This document shows positions 18,296-26,825 of a stretch of 64,000 nt of DNA, piece after piece (the first letter of the stretch is position 1; every line of letters starts with the position of its first letter). This DNA is from JAWKTM01 sp041399085. Lineage in GTDB: Bacteria; Planctomycetota; Planctomycetia; Pirellulales; Pirellulaceae. Below the pieces are notes generated by a model. That model ran no database searches. It was not told where the DNA came from and saw only the letters and a program-made list of their open reading frames with translations. The stretch is taken from contig JAWKTM010000021.1 of assembly GCA_041399085.1 (NCBI GenBank), positions 43,297 to 107,296 on the forward strand. Direction: 5' to 3'. The position numbers and the translations under genes were made by a program.

Positions 18296-19357
18296 CTATT
18301 CGCCTTGCTCCAATCGCTGGAGGAATCGCAACAAGACGCGTTCCTCGCGCGAGAATCGCTTCGACCTTCTGGGGCGATAGTCGCCCACCATCTGATCGAA
18401 CTCGCCGGTTTCGTAGCGAGCCAACAACTGGATGCACGTAGCTGTTTCGGCACACGGTTGTCGTGTTGCCCAACAACTCGGCGGCTTCGCCGATCGCCGA
18501 GCGAATTGCCTCACGCCGCTGGCGTTTTGTTTCGACGGGAAGTGAGGCATGCAGTCGACCGGCGACAGTGGCGGAAGCTTGCCAAGTGCGGAAATCTTTG
18601 GCCGTAAAGCCCTCGCCGATGACCGCGTGCAGATACGCGTTCACATCGTCCGAGTCCACCAATTGCCAGCCACTCTCGCCTGGAAGGCACGCGAACAACA
18701 TCGCGCCGCCGCATGCTTGGTAGTCGGCCAAGAGCTTAGCCAGACGCGGATCGGTCTGGCGTCGCGCCGGACTCCCGATTTTCTCGCGAAATCGCAACCG
18801 AATCCGGTCGCCATCGATCTTCACATGCCGCCGCCGCAGCGTTGTCAGGCCATACGAACCATTCTCACGCACGTACTCTTCGTTGCCGACGCGAATGGCC
18901 GTGCGATCCAGCAACGCGACAATGACGGCTGCGACCTGTTCGGACGACTTGCTTCGTCGCCGCAAGTCGCTTTCCACGACGCCGTAACTTCGCCAATCGC
19001 TGTCCAAACGACCGCAGCTTGCGAAACTTCCAGGCCGCAACGGTCGCCTGCCATCGCTCGTGGTAGAGATACTGTTTCCGGCCCTGCTCGTCCCGTCCCG
19101 TGCATTGCAAATGCCCGTTGGCGAATCGGCATATCCAAACGTCTTGCCATGCCGGCGGAATTACCAACGCTTCGATTCGTTCCAACTTGCGCGGCGACTT
19201 TAATCCACGGCCGCGCCGAATCGATGTATTGAAAGCCACTTCCACGCTTGCGGCGACCGAAACCCGGCTCACTGTCACGAACGTACCGCAGCCGAGCTTG
19301 TCGAGCCAACTGCTCGGGTTCGACCGCCGGAGACTCCGCGTTGTTTGCCTGTTCCAT
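18296..19357 (-). pseudogene. Type IB DNA topoisomerase, frameshifted
   Basis: Fragments in successive frames rebuild a poxvirus-type bacterial topoisomerase IB. They are EQLARQARLRYVRDSEPGF and GSGFQYID (from ATG 19357); LERIEALVIPPAWQDVWIC and GRDEQGRKQYLYHERW; VGNEEYVRENGSYGLTTLR; FTAKDFRTWQASA (catalytic Arg); then TTTVCRNSYVHP with the active-site Tyr. The true end follows in another frame (QLLARYETGEFDQM to FLQRLEQGE, stop at 18296). At least three indels are present, near 19215, 19000 and 18435. The open frame 18129-19040 covers only the middle. It lies just after dprA on the same strand. Confidence 0.8.
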
Positions 19358-19425
19358 GCCTGCCGGAAAAGGCAAACTTTGTGCCGCGCCCTTGGAGATC
19401 GTACAAGGCAAAGACTCGTGGCAGC

Positions 19426-20529
19426 TTAAATTCGCGTTACGCGATTCCCTGGCAATCGACGCACCAACCGCCGCATCTCCAGAACGCTCAGCGTCGCCAG
19501 CACACGCTGCGTCGGCAAACGGCTGAGGACGATCACTTCGTCGATGATTGGCGTCTCTGAACCAATCGCCGACAGCACCGCTTGTTCCTGTTCGTTCAGT
19601 TTCAGTTCGGCCGGATGATGCACGACTTGGCCGGTATCCGTCGGCGCGGCTTCGACCAGCGGACCGAGTTCCTCCAGCACGTCGTCGACCGATTCGATTA
19701 GCCTCGCTCCATCACGAATCAACCGATGGCAACCGGTCGACGCACGGCTGTCGACACGACCCGGCAACGCGAACACTTCACGCCCTTGCTCCATCGCCAA
19801 CCGTGCGGAGATCAGCGCCCCGGATCGCATCGAAGCCTCGATCACAATCACGCCCAAGCTGATGCCGGTAATCAAGCGGTTCCGTTGCGGAAAGCTGCCA
19901 GACTTCGGCGGATGCATCGGCGGCGTCTCGCTGAGCAGCGCGCCATTGCTAATTACGGCCCGTGCCAGCTCGTCATGCTCCGGCGGATAAACGTTCAGCA
20001 CGCCGCTGCCCAGCAGTGCGAGCGTCCGGCCGCCGGCTTCGAGCGCACCGCGATGCGCCGCCGCGTCCACGCCGCGTGCCAATCCGCTGACGATCGTCAG
20101 CCCGGCGCGCGACAATCCGCTCGCCAACCGTTCGGCTTGTCGCAGACCATAATGCGTGGCGTGCCGGGTTCCCACAATCGCAATCGACATGGCGTCCGAC
20201 GGCTGCAATCCACCTCGCACGAACAACACGGCCGGCGGATCGTGAATCTCGCGCAGCAAACGCGGATAGTCGTCATCGGCGTCCGTCACGATCCGCACAT
20301 TCTGTTCGCGGCAGATCGCCAGTTGGCTCTCGACATCAACTTCCTCGGACGCTCGCCGAATGGACTCGGCCAGCTTCGCCCCGACGCCATCGACTTCACG
20401 CAACTCCGACAGACTCGCCGCGAGCACCGTCGCCGAATCGCCAAACCGACTCAACAGCGCTTGCCGAGTCCGCGGCCCCACGCCCGATACGAGCGCGAGT
20501 CGTAGCGTCGCGATCAATTGGCTATCCAC
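19426..20529 (-). CDS. dprA: DNA-processing protein DprA
   Basis: The product is 367 aa from GTG 20529, chosen because GAGAGGGG precedes it at good spacing and family members begin near ATLRLALVSGVGPRTRQALL. The N-terminal helix-hairpin-helix part is followed by the Rossmann-like core with SIAIVGTRHATHYG, TIVSGLARGVDAAAHRGAL and GSFPQRNRLITGIS, then a C-terminal winged helix (LSRLPTQRVLATLSVLEMRR). DprA loads RecA on incoming single-stranded DNA during natural transformation. It is intact although the gene after it is broken. Confidence 0.93.
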   Translation of the reverse strand: MDSQLIATLRLALVSGVGPRTRQALLSRFGDSATVLAASLSELREVDGVGAKLAESIRRASEEVDVESQLAICREQNVRIVTDADDDYPRLLREIHDPPAVLFVRGGLQPSDAMSIAIVGTRHATHYGLRQAERLASGLSRAGLTIVSGLARGVDAAAHRGALEAGGRTLALLGSGVLNVYPPEHDELARAVISNGALLSETPPMHPPKSGSFPQRNRLITGISLGVIVIEASMRSGALISARLAMEQGREVFALPGRVDSRASTGCHRLIRDGARLIESVDDVLEELGPLVEAAPTDTGQVVHHPAELKLNEQEQAVLSAIGSETPIIDEVIVLSRLPTQRVLATLSVLEMRRLVRRLPGNRVTRI

Positions 20530-20720
20530 CGAGCCCCTCTCTTCGAGCAAATCATGCTTGTCGCGGCGGATGCCAAGCCGCCTGTCGGACACCCCCGACC
20601 CGGCAGTGCGACAATGAACAGGCTGGGATTCTAGCCGACGGCGAAAGCGGAAGCAAAACCGGGCGAGAGATAGGCTTTCCCCGAGCGTCATGCCCGTTGC
20701 GAAAGCGGCTCGCGAACGGC

Positions 20721-21407
20721 CTAATCCAGGCTCGGCCGAAAAACACTGTCGCGGCGGATACGATCGGCTCGCAAAGCCACCGCCAGAAGGCAGCTCAATC
20801 CGGCTGCCAGCAACACGTCACTCAGGAAATGGGCTCCAGCGTATAAACGTTGAAAGCCCGCCATCGCCGCGAACAACGCGAACCAAATTCTTCCGCGCGG
20901 ATACAGTTGCCCCAACGCGATCGCCAATCCCACGGCGACCGCGGTATGCGACGAGGGAAACGACTGGAGATCGTGATTCCATTTCATATCCCAACCACCG
21001 GCCCGCACCGCCGGCAACCAACCAACGAAAGTCTGCCACGAATCCAGGTCCGGCGGCATCGCCATCGGGCGGAAACGCGCCAAGCTGCACTTCACCAAAT
21101 TCGCGGCCAGTCCGGCTCCAAACACGACTGCCACGACGCGCGGCAACGCTCGCCTCGCCGACAAGTCCGCCGCGTGGATTGCAAGTAAGATCAAAATCAC
21201 GGTCAGCCCGTAAGCGAACGTCTCGCTCAGATGAATCAGGCGTCGCAAGTCGCCGCCGATCGACAGCTCGCGCACCCATCTGGCGATTGTTACATCCCAC
21301 GGCATCACCACGATCGCGGCCAAGATGAACAAACCGCCCACGGCCAACAGCGAAGACAAGCGAGGCATGGCTCGGCGATTTGGTCGTGGCAGGGAAGTCG
21401 TAGTCAT
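20721..21407 (-). CDS. PAP2-family membrane phosphatase
   Basis: The product is 228 aa with about five hydrophobic helices. The three PAP2 motifs are present: KCSLARFRPM, FPSSHTAVAVGLA and RLYAGAHFLSDVL, which supply the catalytic His/Asp of lipid phosphatases. The substrate may be undecaprenyl diphosphate or phosphatidic acid; sequence cannot decide. It lies 190 bp upstream of dprA on the same strand. Confidence 0.88.
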   Translation of the reverse strand: MTTTSLPRPNRRAMPRLSSLLAVGGLFILAAIVVMPWDVTIARWVRELSIGGDLRRLIHLSETFAYGLTVILILLAIHAADLSARRALPRVVAVVFGAGLAANLVKCSLARFRPMAMPPDLDSWQTFVGWLPAVRAGGWDMKWNHDLQSFPSSHTAVAVGLAIALGQLYPRGRIWFALFAAMAGFQRLYAGAHFLSDVLLAAGLSCLLAVALRADRIRRDSVFRPSLD

Positions 21408-21649
21408 CGAATCTCCAAGCTTTCGTCGTCGAGCGGCCGCTGCCGCCAGTGATCACTTCGCCGTGTCCTCCACGTCGGAAAGAACCGACGTGCAAAGCGG
21501 GCACATCATGGCGGAGAACTTCGGATCGGAGCAAGAGATATTTCAGGTGCGTCGGCTTCGGCAAGCGGCTGATTGACATTCAGCGACAGCGGCTGACAAT
21601 AAACGCTTTTCCCGCCGCGACGCCCAGAGAGATTGGGAGAGATTGTGTC

Positions 21650-21859
21650 ATGCATCAAGTGAAATTGTTCAAGAGCATCGAAAGCGAACTGTGGACGATG
21701 GAAGCCGAAATCAACGAATGGCTCCGTTCGACGAACGCCAAGGTGATTAGCGTGACCGGCAATATCGCTCCGCAAACCTCCAACTCGTCCGGCATCCAAG
21801 GCAGTTTTTCGGCGTCCGACGTGTTGGTGGTCATTGTGTACGAAGCGGCTGGAAAGTAG
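21650..21859 (+). CDS. Small conserved-looking protein, 69 aa
   Basis: ATG 21650 follows GGGAGAGATT. The translation (MHQVKLFKSIESELWTMEAE, then NEWLRST, ending VLVVIVYEAAGK) has protein-like composition, unlike the Arg-rich extension upstream. No family name can be given. It ends 16 bp before the PIG-L gene and is probably its operon partner. Confidence 0.65.
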   Translation: MHQVKLFKSIESELWTMEAEINEWLRSTNAKVISVTGNIAPQTSNSSGIQGSFSASDVLVVIVYEAAGK

Positions 21860-21875
21860 CGAGGTTAGATCGACG

Positions 21876-22730
21876 ATGAGTGCGGAACGAACCGAGGCGG
21901 AAGCCGGCATGGAGCCACCGCGATTGCTCATATTGGGAGCCCATCCCGACGATGCCGAGTTTCACGCCGGCGGCTTGGCGTCGCTGTACCGGCGGCTCGG
22001 AAACACGGTAAAAATGGTCAGCGTCACGAACGGCGGCGCGGGGCATCATCGTTATTCGTCCGCCGAACTCGTGGCCATTCGGCGAAAGGAAGCGGCCGCG
22101 GCCGGGGCCGTGATCGGAGCCACCTACGAGACTTGGGATTTTCCCGATGGTTCGCTGCTCCCGACATTGGAAGTTCGCGAGCGCATCATCCGCGAAATCC
22201 GTTCGTTTCGGCCGGATTTGGTGCTGACGCATCGCACCAACGACTATCACCCCGACCATCGCGCCGTGGGACAAGCCGTACAAGATGCTTCTTACATGGT
22301 GACCGTTCCGCTGGTTGTCTCGGACGCGCCGATCCTGACCCGCGATCCGGTCGTCGCGTACATGCCGGACTTGTTCACGCGGCCCTGTCCGCTAAGGCCC
22401 GACGTGACGCTCGACGCCACACCGATGATGGACACGATCCTGGAAATGCTGGCCTGTCATCAGTCGCAGGTGTTCGATTTCCTTCCGTTCAACGAAGGCT
22501 ATGCACAGCCGGTTCCCGACGAGCCGGCAATGCGGCACGATTGGTTGCGCGGCTGGTTTCTCAACCGCGTCGCTCGCCGTGCCGACCGTTTCCGTTCGGC
22601 TTTGATCGACCAGTACGGGCCCGAGCGAGGAAACGCCGCCGTGTTGGCCGAAGTGTACGAAATCAGTGAATACGCCGCGCACCTCGAACCGGCGGCCCGA
22701 GCTCGACTATTCCCCGTGGATTGTGTGTAG
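21876..22730 (+). CDS. PIG-L family deacetylase
   Basis: The product is 284 aa. LLILGAHPDDAEFHAGG carries the AHPDD zinc-binding motif and THRTNDYHPDHRAVG the second metal/catalytic region of LmbE/PIG-L N-deacetylases. These enzymes deacetylate N-acetylglucosamine conjugates, for example in mycothiol or bacillithiol synthesis, but other bacillithiol genes are not visible. ATG 21876 directly follows the small 69-aa gene. A mannonate dehydratase gene follows after 64 bp, hinting at a sugar-related operon. Confidence 0.88.
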   Translation: MSAERTEAEAGMEPPRLLILGAHPDDAEFHAGGLASLYRRLGNTVKMVSVTNGGAGHHRYSSAELVAIRRKEAAAAGAVIGATYETWDFPDGSLLPTLEVRERIIREIRSFRPDLVLTHRTNDYHPDHRAVGQAVQDASYMVTVPLVVSDAPILTRDPVVAYMPDLFTRPCPLRPDVTLDATPMMDTILEMLACHQSQVFDFLPFNEGYAQPVPDEPAMRHDWLRGWFLNRVARRADRFRSALIDQYGPERGNAAVLAEVYEISEYAAHLEPAARARLFPVDCV

Positions 22731-22741
22731 CCTACGGCGCG

Positions 22742-22760
22742 CGGACTTTCGTCCGCGTTT
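22742..22760. repeat. Short hairpin between PIG-L and mannonate dehydratase genes
   Basis: CGCGGAC, loop TTTC-type, GTCCGCG forms a perfect 7-bp stem in the 64-bp gap. It has no T run, so it is more likely an RNA-stability or processing element than a terminator. Confidence 0.45.
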
Positions 22761-22794
22761 GGCTGCAAGCCACTTTTTTTGAAGGATTCTTTCG

Positions 22795-23739
22795 ATGCGT
22801 TTGGCGACCGTGTTGTCCCCGATGTCCGATCAGAATTTGCGGTTGGCGGCCCAATGCGGCGTGACCGACATCGTGCATCGCTATCCCGGCTCGGGGTTGG
22901 CCGCGATCCAGGAAGTCCAACAGCGACTCGAACCATTCGGTCTGCGATTGTCGGTCATCGAAGGCGCTTTGCCGATCGAACGAATCAAAATCGGCCGCGA
23001 TGATGGCTCCGACCTACGCTCGCTTCAAACGCTGGTGCGTGACATGGGCGAAGCCGGCGTGCCGATCCTCTGTTACAACTTCATGGCCGGAACCGATTGG
23101 GTGCGGACCAAGTTGGACGTGCCGGAACGTGGCGGCGCGCTCGTCACCGCCTTCGACCTCGCGGAAGTGGAACGCGCCATGTCGCTCAGCACGACAGCGT
23201 CGACCATCGATCAAGAGCCTATCGAAGCCGAGACGTTGTGGGAGAACCTCCGCCGACTGTTGGATGAATTGTTGCCGGTGGCCGAGAAGGCCGGCGTAAC
23301 TTTGGCCATGCACCCAGATGACCCGCCGCTGGATCGGCTGCTCGGCAAGGCGCGGATCATGAACTGTGTCGAGTCGTTCGAGCGACTCGTGGCTCTGGCG
23401 CCCAGCCCCGCGAACGCCATTTGTTTCTGCCAAGGCACGTTTGCCGAAATGGGCGTGGACATTCCCGCCACGATTCGTAGATTGGGACCTCATATCAAAT
23501 ACGTTCATTGTCGTGACATCCGCGGCAGCCGCGAGTCGTTCGTCGAGACATTCCACGATAACGGACGCACCGATATGGCGGCCGCAATGCGAGCCTACCA
23601 AGACATTGGTTTCGCCGGCCCCATTCGCCCCGATCATGTTCCCCAATTGGTCGGCGAGGAATCGGGCGAACCCGGCTATACAATGCTCGGCCGCCTGTTC
23701 GCTTACGGATACCTTCGCGGTCTGATGCACGCCACCTAA
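22795..23739 (+). CDS. uxuA: Mannonate dehydratase (UxuA family)
   Basis: The product is 314 aa, a TIM-barrel sugar enzyme. Diagnostic segments are PILCYNFMAGTDW, TLAMHPDDPPL, ICFCQGTFAEMG, YVHCRDIRGS, TFHDNGRTDM and IRPDHVP, which place the metal-binding His/Cys/Asp residues of UxuA. It would convert D-mannonate to 2-keto-3-deoxygluconate in hexuronate breakdown. A purine-rich stretch precedes ATG 22795. The partner genes for uronate use are not in view. Confidence 0.85.
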   Translation: MRLATVLSPMSDQNLRLAAQCGVTDIVHRYPGSGLAAIQEVQQRLEPFGLRLSVIEGALPIERIKIGRDDGSDLRSLQTLVRDMGEAGVPILCYNFMAGTDWVRTKLDVPERGGALVTAFDLAEVERAMSLSTTASTIDQEPIEAETLWENLRRLLDELLPVAEKAGVTLAMHPDDPPLDRLLGKARIMNCVESFERLVALAPSPANAICFCQGTFAEMGVDIPATIRRLGPHIKYVHCRDIRGSRESFVETFHDNGRTDMAAAMRAYQDIGFAGPIRPDHVPQLVGEESGEPGYTMLGRLFAYGYLRGLMHAT

Positions 23740-24085
23740 CCGCGACGCTGGCTAGAAACGCGAACTCGGTCCACGATCCCGTTCGTATGGCAACAAATTT
23801 GACGATCGTCGGATCACTCTCTCAATCGTGTGCCTACGCGTACCGTGGGATGCCGAGCGGAACGACGCGGCTAATCGTCAAATCCGGCTATCGGACTTCC
23901 GCATCTTTCGCGGTCCACGTCCCCCCAAGCGATGACGCATCGAACATGTCCTACGTTTGCTTAGTGGGGCGGACTCGCATTGCATCGTGGATTAATTGGT
24001 CCTAACGGACTCAAGTGGTGGACACGATCAAGCAGCGAGTTGGCCGATTCGAGAGGTCGTCAATTAGCACTTGGGGCAAGTGGCA
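23740..24085. other. Intergenic stretch, no gene recognised
   Basis: These 346 bases between co-oriented genes contain only short frames without protein-like composition. No terminator with a T run was found. Confidence 0.45.
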
Positions 24086-25906
24086 ATGGCATCCTGCAAC
24101 ACCGGGCGTGTGTTGGTCGTCGAGGAAGAACGTGACGAAGCGTTACGACTTCGCGCAAGTTTCGTCAAGCTGGGCCATCCGACGATGGTCGCGTTCGAGC
24201 GCCCTGCGGCGCTGCAATTGGTTCGACGAGCCATCCGATCAAAACATCGAATTGGAGCGGTCCTACTCAACTGCGAGGCATTGGGGCTTATCAAACTCAT
24301 GGAAGAGATTTGGAAACTCGACCCGCACGTGCAAATCATAATTCGCAATTGGGATGATTCGGTGCTCGACGCCCATCCGCGTCTGGCCGAATCCCAAGCT
24401 TGGCATCCTTTGCCTCGCTCCGCTGGTGGCGGAGCCATCCGACAATGCTTGGCGATCGCGCTCCGCAAATGGAAGCTGGAGCACGATTCCAAACAACGAA
24501 TGGATGACCTCAGCCGGATGTTGGACTTGCGGATCAAAGAGATGATTCGCACTCGCGACGAACTGCTGGCCGTGAACAAGCAATTGGTCCACGCCAAACG
24601 AAGCGCCGAGCAGGCCAGTCAAGCCAAGAGTTTATTCTTGGCCAATATGAGCCACGAAATCCGCACTCCCATGACGGCGATCTTGGGATACGCGGAAGTG
24701 CTCCGCGATAGTCTGCAACAAACGGCCTCGCGACCAGAAGATTTAGCAGCGGTGCATACCATCTCGCGCAATGGCGAACACCTCTTGCAACTAATTAACA
24801 ATGTGTTGGATCTGAGCAAAATCGAAGCGGGCAAATTGGATGTCGAGAAGCTCGAGTTCTCGCCGATCCGCTTGTTGGACGAAATTGTGGATATATTCCG
24901 CGGACGAGCGGAAGAAAAGTGTCTCGCGCTCAGTGCCACGATCGCCGACAACCTGCCCCTTTGGATCGAATCCGATCCCACGCGATTGAAGCAGATTTTA
25001 ATCAATCTGGTTAGCAATGCGGTAAAATTTACGGAGAAAGGGGCCGTACACATTTCAGCCGGTTGGTTGGACGGCAAACCGGAAACTGGCAAGCTGCAAC
25101 TGGAAGTATGTGATACGGGCATCGGTATTAGCAGCGAACATCTGGTGGGGCTGTTCGAACCGTTTCGCCAAGCGGACAACACCATGTCGCGCCGTTATGG
25201 CGGCACCGGTCTGGGATTGTCGATCTGCCATCGCTTCGCTCAATTATTGGGTGGCTGTGTGGCGGTGCGATCCGAACCAGGGGTCGGCAGCGTCTTCACG
25301 GTCGTCGTGGATGCCGAAGCGGCGCGGCGGCCCGATGGCGTTCCGCGGGAGGCGGCAGCCTCGAATGCCAGCGAACGAGCTATAAGCCTTACCACGCCGA
25401 CTACCGCCGATCTGCAAGGGCGTCGTATCTTGTTGGCGGAAGATGGTCCCGATAATCAGCGACTGCTGCTGCATTTTCTCCGCAAAGCGGGAGCCGAAGT
25501 GACCATCGCGGAAAATGGTCAAGAGGCCTGCCATATGTTTGCGGATGCCGAAGCCAATGGAAGGCCTTACGACCTGGTTGTGATGGATATGCAAATGCCT
25601 GTGATGGATGGCTACACGGCCACGCGCCAACTCCGCATGCTCGGCGCGAAACTGCCCATTATCGCGCTCACGGCACACGCGATGGCTGGCGACGATATCA
25701 AATGCCTCGACGCGGGTTGCGATGCTTGTCTCACCAAGCCCATCAAACGGTACGAATTGTTAGCTGGTTTGGCAAAACATCTTCAGCGCACGAGCTTGGC
25801 GGCAGACCTGGTATCCAAAGCAGAGGCGAACAAAGGTCTGCGCCATCTATCCGATGCGGAAACGGAGACACAACGCGTGAAGCAGTTGGTAGCTTTACCG
25901 CTTTAG
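24086..25906 (+). CDS. Hybrid sensor histidine kinase/response regulator
   Basis: The product is 606 aa. Residues ~8-120 resemble a receiver domain (GRVLVVEEERDEA) but the phospho-acceptor strand reads AVLLNCEAL, with no Asp, so it is a pseudo-receiver. A coiled coil (about 145-190) leads to HisKA with FLANMSHEIRTPM, then HATPase_c (LVSNAVKF, CDTGIGIS, GGTGLGLSI). A C-terminal receiver has LLAEDGPDNQ, VVMDMQMPVMDGYTATR and CLTKPIKR. There is no membrane segment, so it is cytoplasmic. ATG 24086 was chosen over TTG 24071. Confidence 0.92.
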   Translation: MASCNTGRVLVVEEERDEALRLRASFVKLGHPTMVAFERPAALQLVRRAIRSKHRIGAVLLNCEALGLIKLMEEIWKLDPHVQIIIRNWDDSVLDAHPRLAESQAWHPLPRSAGGGAIRQCLAIALRKWKLEHDSKQRMDDLSRMLDLRIKEMIRTRDELLAVNKQLVHAKRSAEQASQAKSLFLANMSHEIRTPMTAILGYAEVLRDSLQQTASRPEDLAAVHTISRNGEHLLQLINNVLDLSKIEAGKLDVEKLEFSPIRLLDEIVDIFRGRAEEKCLALSATIADNLPLWIESDPTRLKQILINLVSNAVKFTEKGAVHISAGWLDGKPETGKLQLEVCDTGIGISSEHLVGLFEPFRQADNTMSRRYGGTGLGLSICHRFAQLLGGCVAVRSEPGVGSVFTVVVDAEAARRPDGVPREAAASNASERAISLTTPTTADLQGRRILLAEDGPDNQRLLLHFLRKAGAEVTIAENGQEACHMFADAEANGRPYDLVVMDMQMPVMDGYTATRQLRMLGAKLPIIALTAHAMAGDDIKCLDAGCDACLTKPIKRYELLAGLAKHLQRTSLAADLVSKAEANKGLRHLSDAETETQRVKQLVALPL

Positions 25907-25908
25907 CG

Positions 25909-26088
25909 GAATGACAGCAATCGGTGGAACCGGGGCCACGTCGATCTGAAGCACGTCATAGAGAGTCATTTTGTTGAACGGCAAGCCGAAGGCGTCGGCG
26001 CATCCGCCAAACACGGTCGCCGACGGCTTGCCGCTGAACAAGTTATACCAAGTCAACTTTGATGAGGCGCTCAACGCCGTCGTTCTCT
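25909..26088 (-). pseudogene. Possible coding remnant overlapping the esterase 3' end
   Basis: A minus-strand frame without its own start reads through LTWYNLFSGKPSATVFGG, CADAFGLPFNKMTLYDVLQ and VAPVPPIAVIPLKR before TAA. Its composition is protein-like, unlike the shadows nearby. It overlaps the last ~18 bases of the esterase gene in another frame. It could be the C-terminal relic of an unidentified gene. The family was not recognised. Confidence 0.3.
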
Positions 26089-26805
26089 ATCAAGTCGCTC
26101 GACAATAAAGCTCATGGCTTTTGCCGCCATGCGGTTGTAATACTCGAAGCCGTGTCCCCCGCCCGACGTTTCCAAGTCGCATTCGAACGGCACGCCGAGC
26201 GAGTACAACTTCATTCGTAAGCGATCGGCGCTATCATGCCAGCGGTGGTCGACGGGATCACAGCAAAAGAACTGATTGCGGGGCCAGTTGAGCGGATGAA
26301 TATGCAATAAGGCCGTGTCTTGCCTCGCGGACTCAGGATCGGAATACATCGCAGGCAACGTTTCATCCCCTTCATCAAAACGCAAGTGATAGTCGATCGC
26401 TGGCGAAATCGCCGCCACAACCGGAAACGTGTCGGGGTATTTATAGGCGAATCTCAGAGCCCCTTGTCCTCCCATGCTCGTGCCGAACAAGCCGATCTTT
26501 GGTGTCGACGCGCCATATTCAGACTCGATCCACGGCAACACGCGATCCATCACGTGCCGTTCGGCGGAAACCTGGGAATCGAACTCATCGCAAATACGAT
26601 CGGTCCACCAACTGCGTTGCGTAAACGGCGCGACCACGGGCAAGCCGTAACGCTCGAATTCGGTGATGTATGGCTGCTTGTCAACCAACCGATTCAAATG
26701 CACGCCGTGCAGATAGACCAGCACATAACCGTGCTCGTTTCGCTGCGTTGGTTCAAACAAATCACACGGATGCCCACCAACGGTCGCTTCCTGCCATTGT
26801 CCCAT
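26071..26805 (-). CDS. Alpha/beta-hydrolase esterase
   Basis: The product is 244 aa. The nucleophile elbow is LFGTSMGGQGAL, the acid is probably in FFCCDPVDHRWHDSADRL and the catalytic His in ETSGGGHGFEYYNRM, as in the D/S-formylglutathione hydrolase-like putative esterases (PF00756). There is no signal peptide, so it is cytoplasmic. The ATG lies 20 bp after the stop of the FHA-GAF kinase gene, so it is very likely in the same transcript. The substrate is unknown. Confidence 0.85.
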   Translation of the reverse strand: MGQWQEATVGGHPCDLFEPTQRNEHGYVLVYLHGVHLNRLVDKQPYITEFERYGLPVVAPFTQRSWWTDRICDEFDSQVSAERHVMDRVLPWIESEYGASTPKIGLFGTSMGGQGALRFAYKYPDTFPVVAAISPAIDYHLRFDEGDETLPAMYSDPESARQDTALLHIHPLNWPRNQFFCCDPVDHRWHDSADRLRMKLYSLGVPFECDLETSGGGHGFEYYNRMAAKAMSFIVERLDRERRR

Positions 26806-26825
26806 GTACTAACCTCGACCCGAAC

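Noticed and set aside
20818..21579. 253-residue minus-strand frame over the PAP2 gene
   Set aside because: The overlapping PAP2 frame contains all three family motifs.
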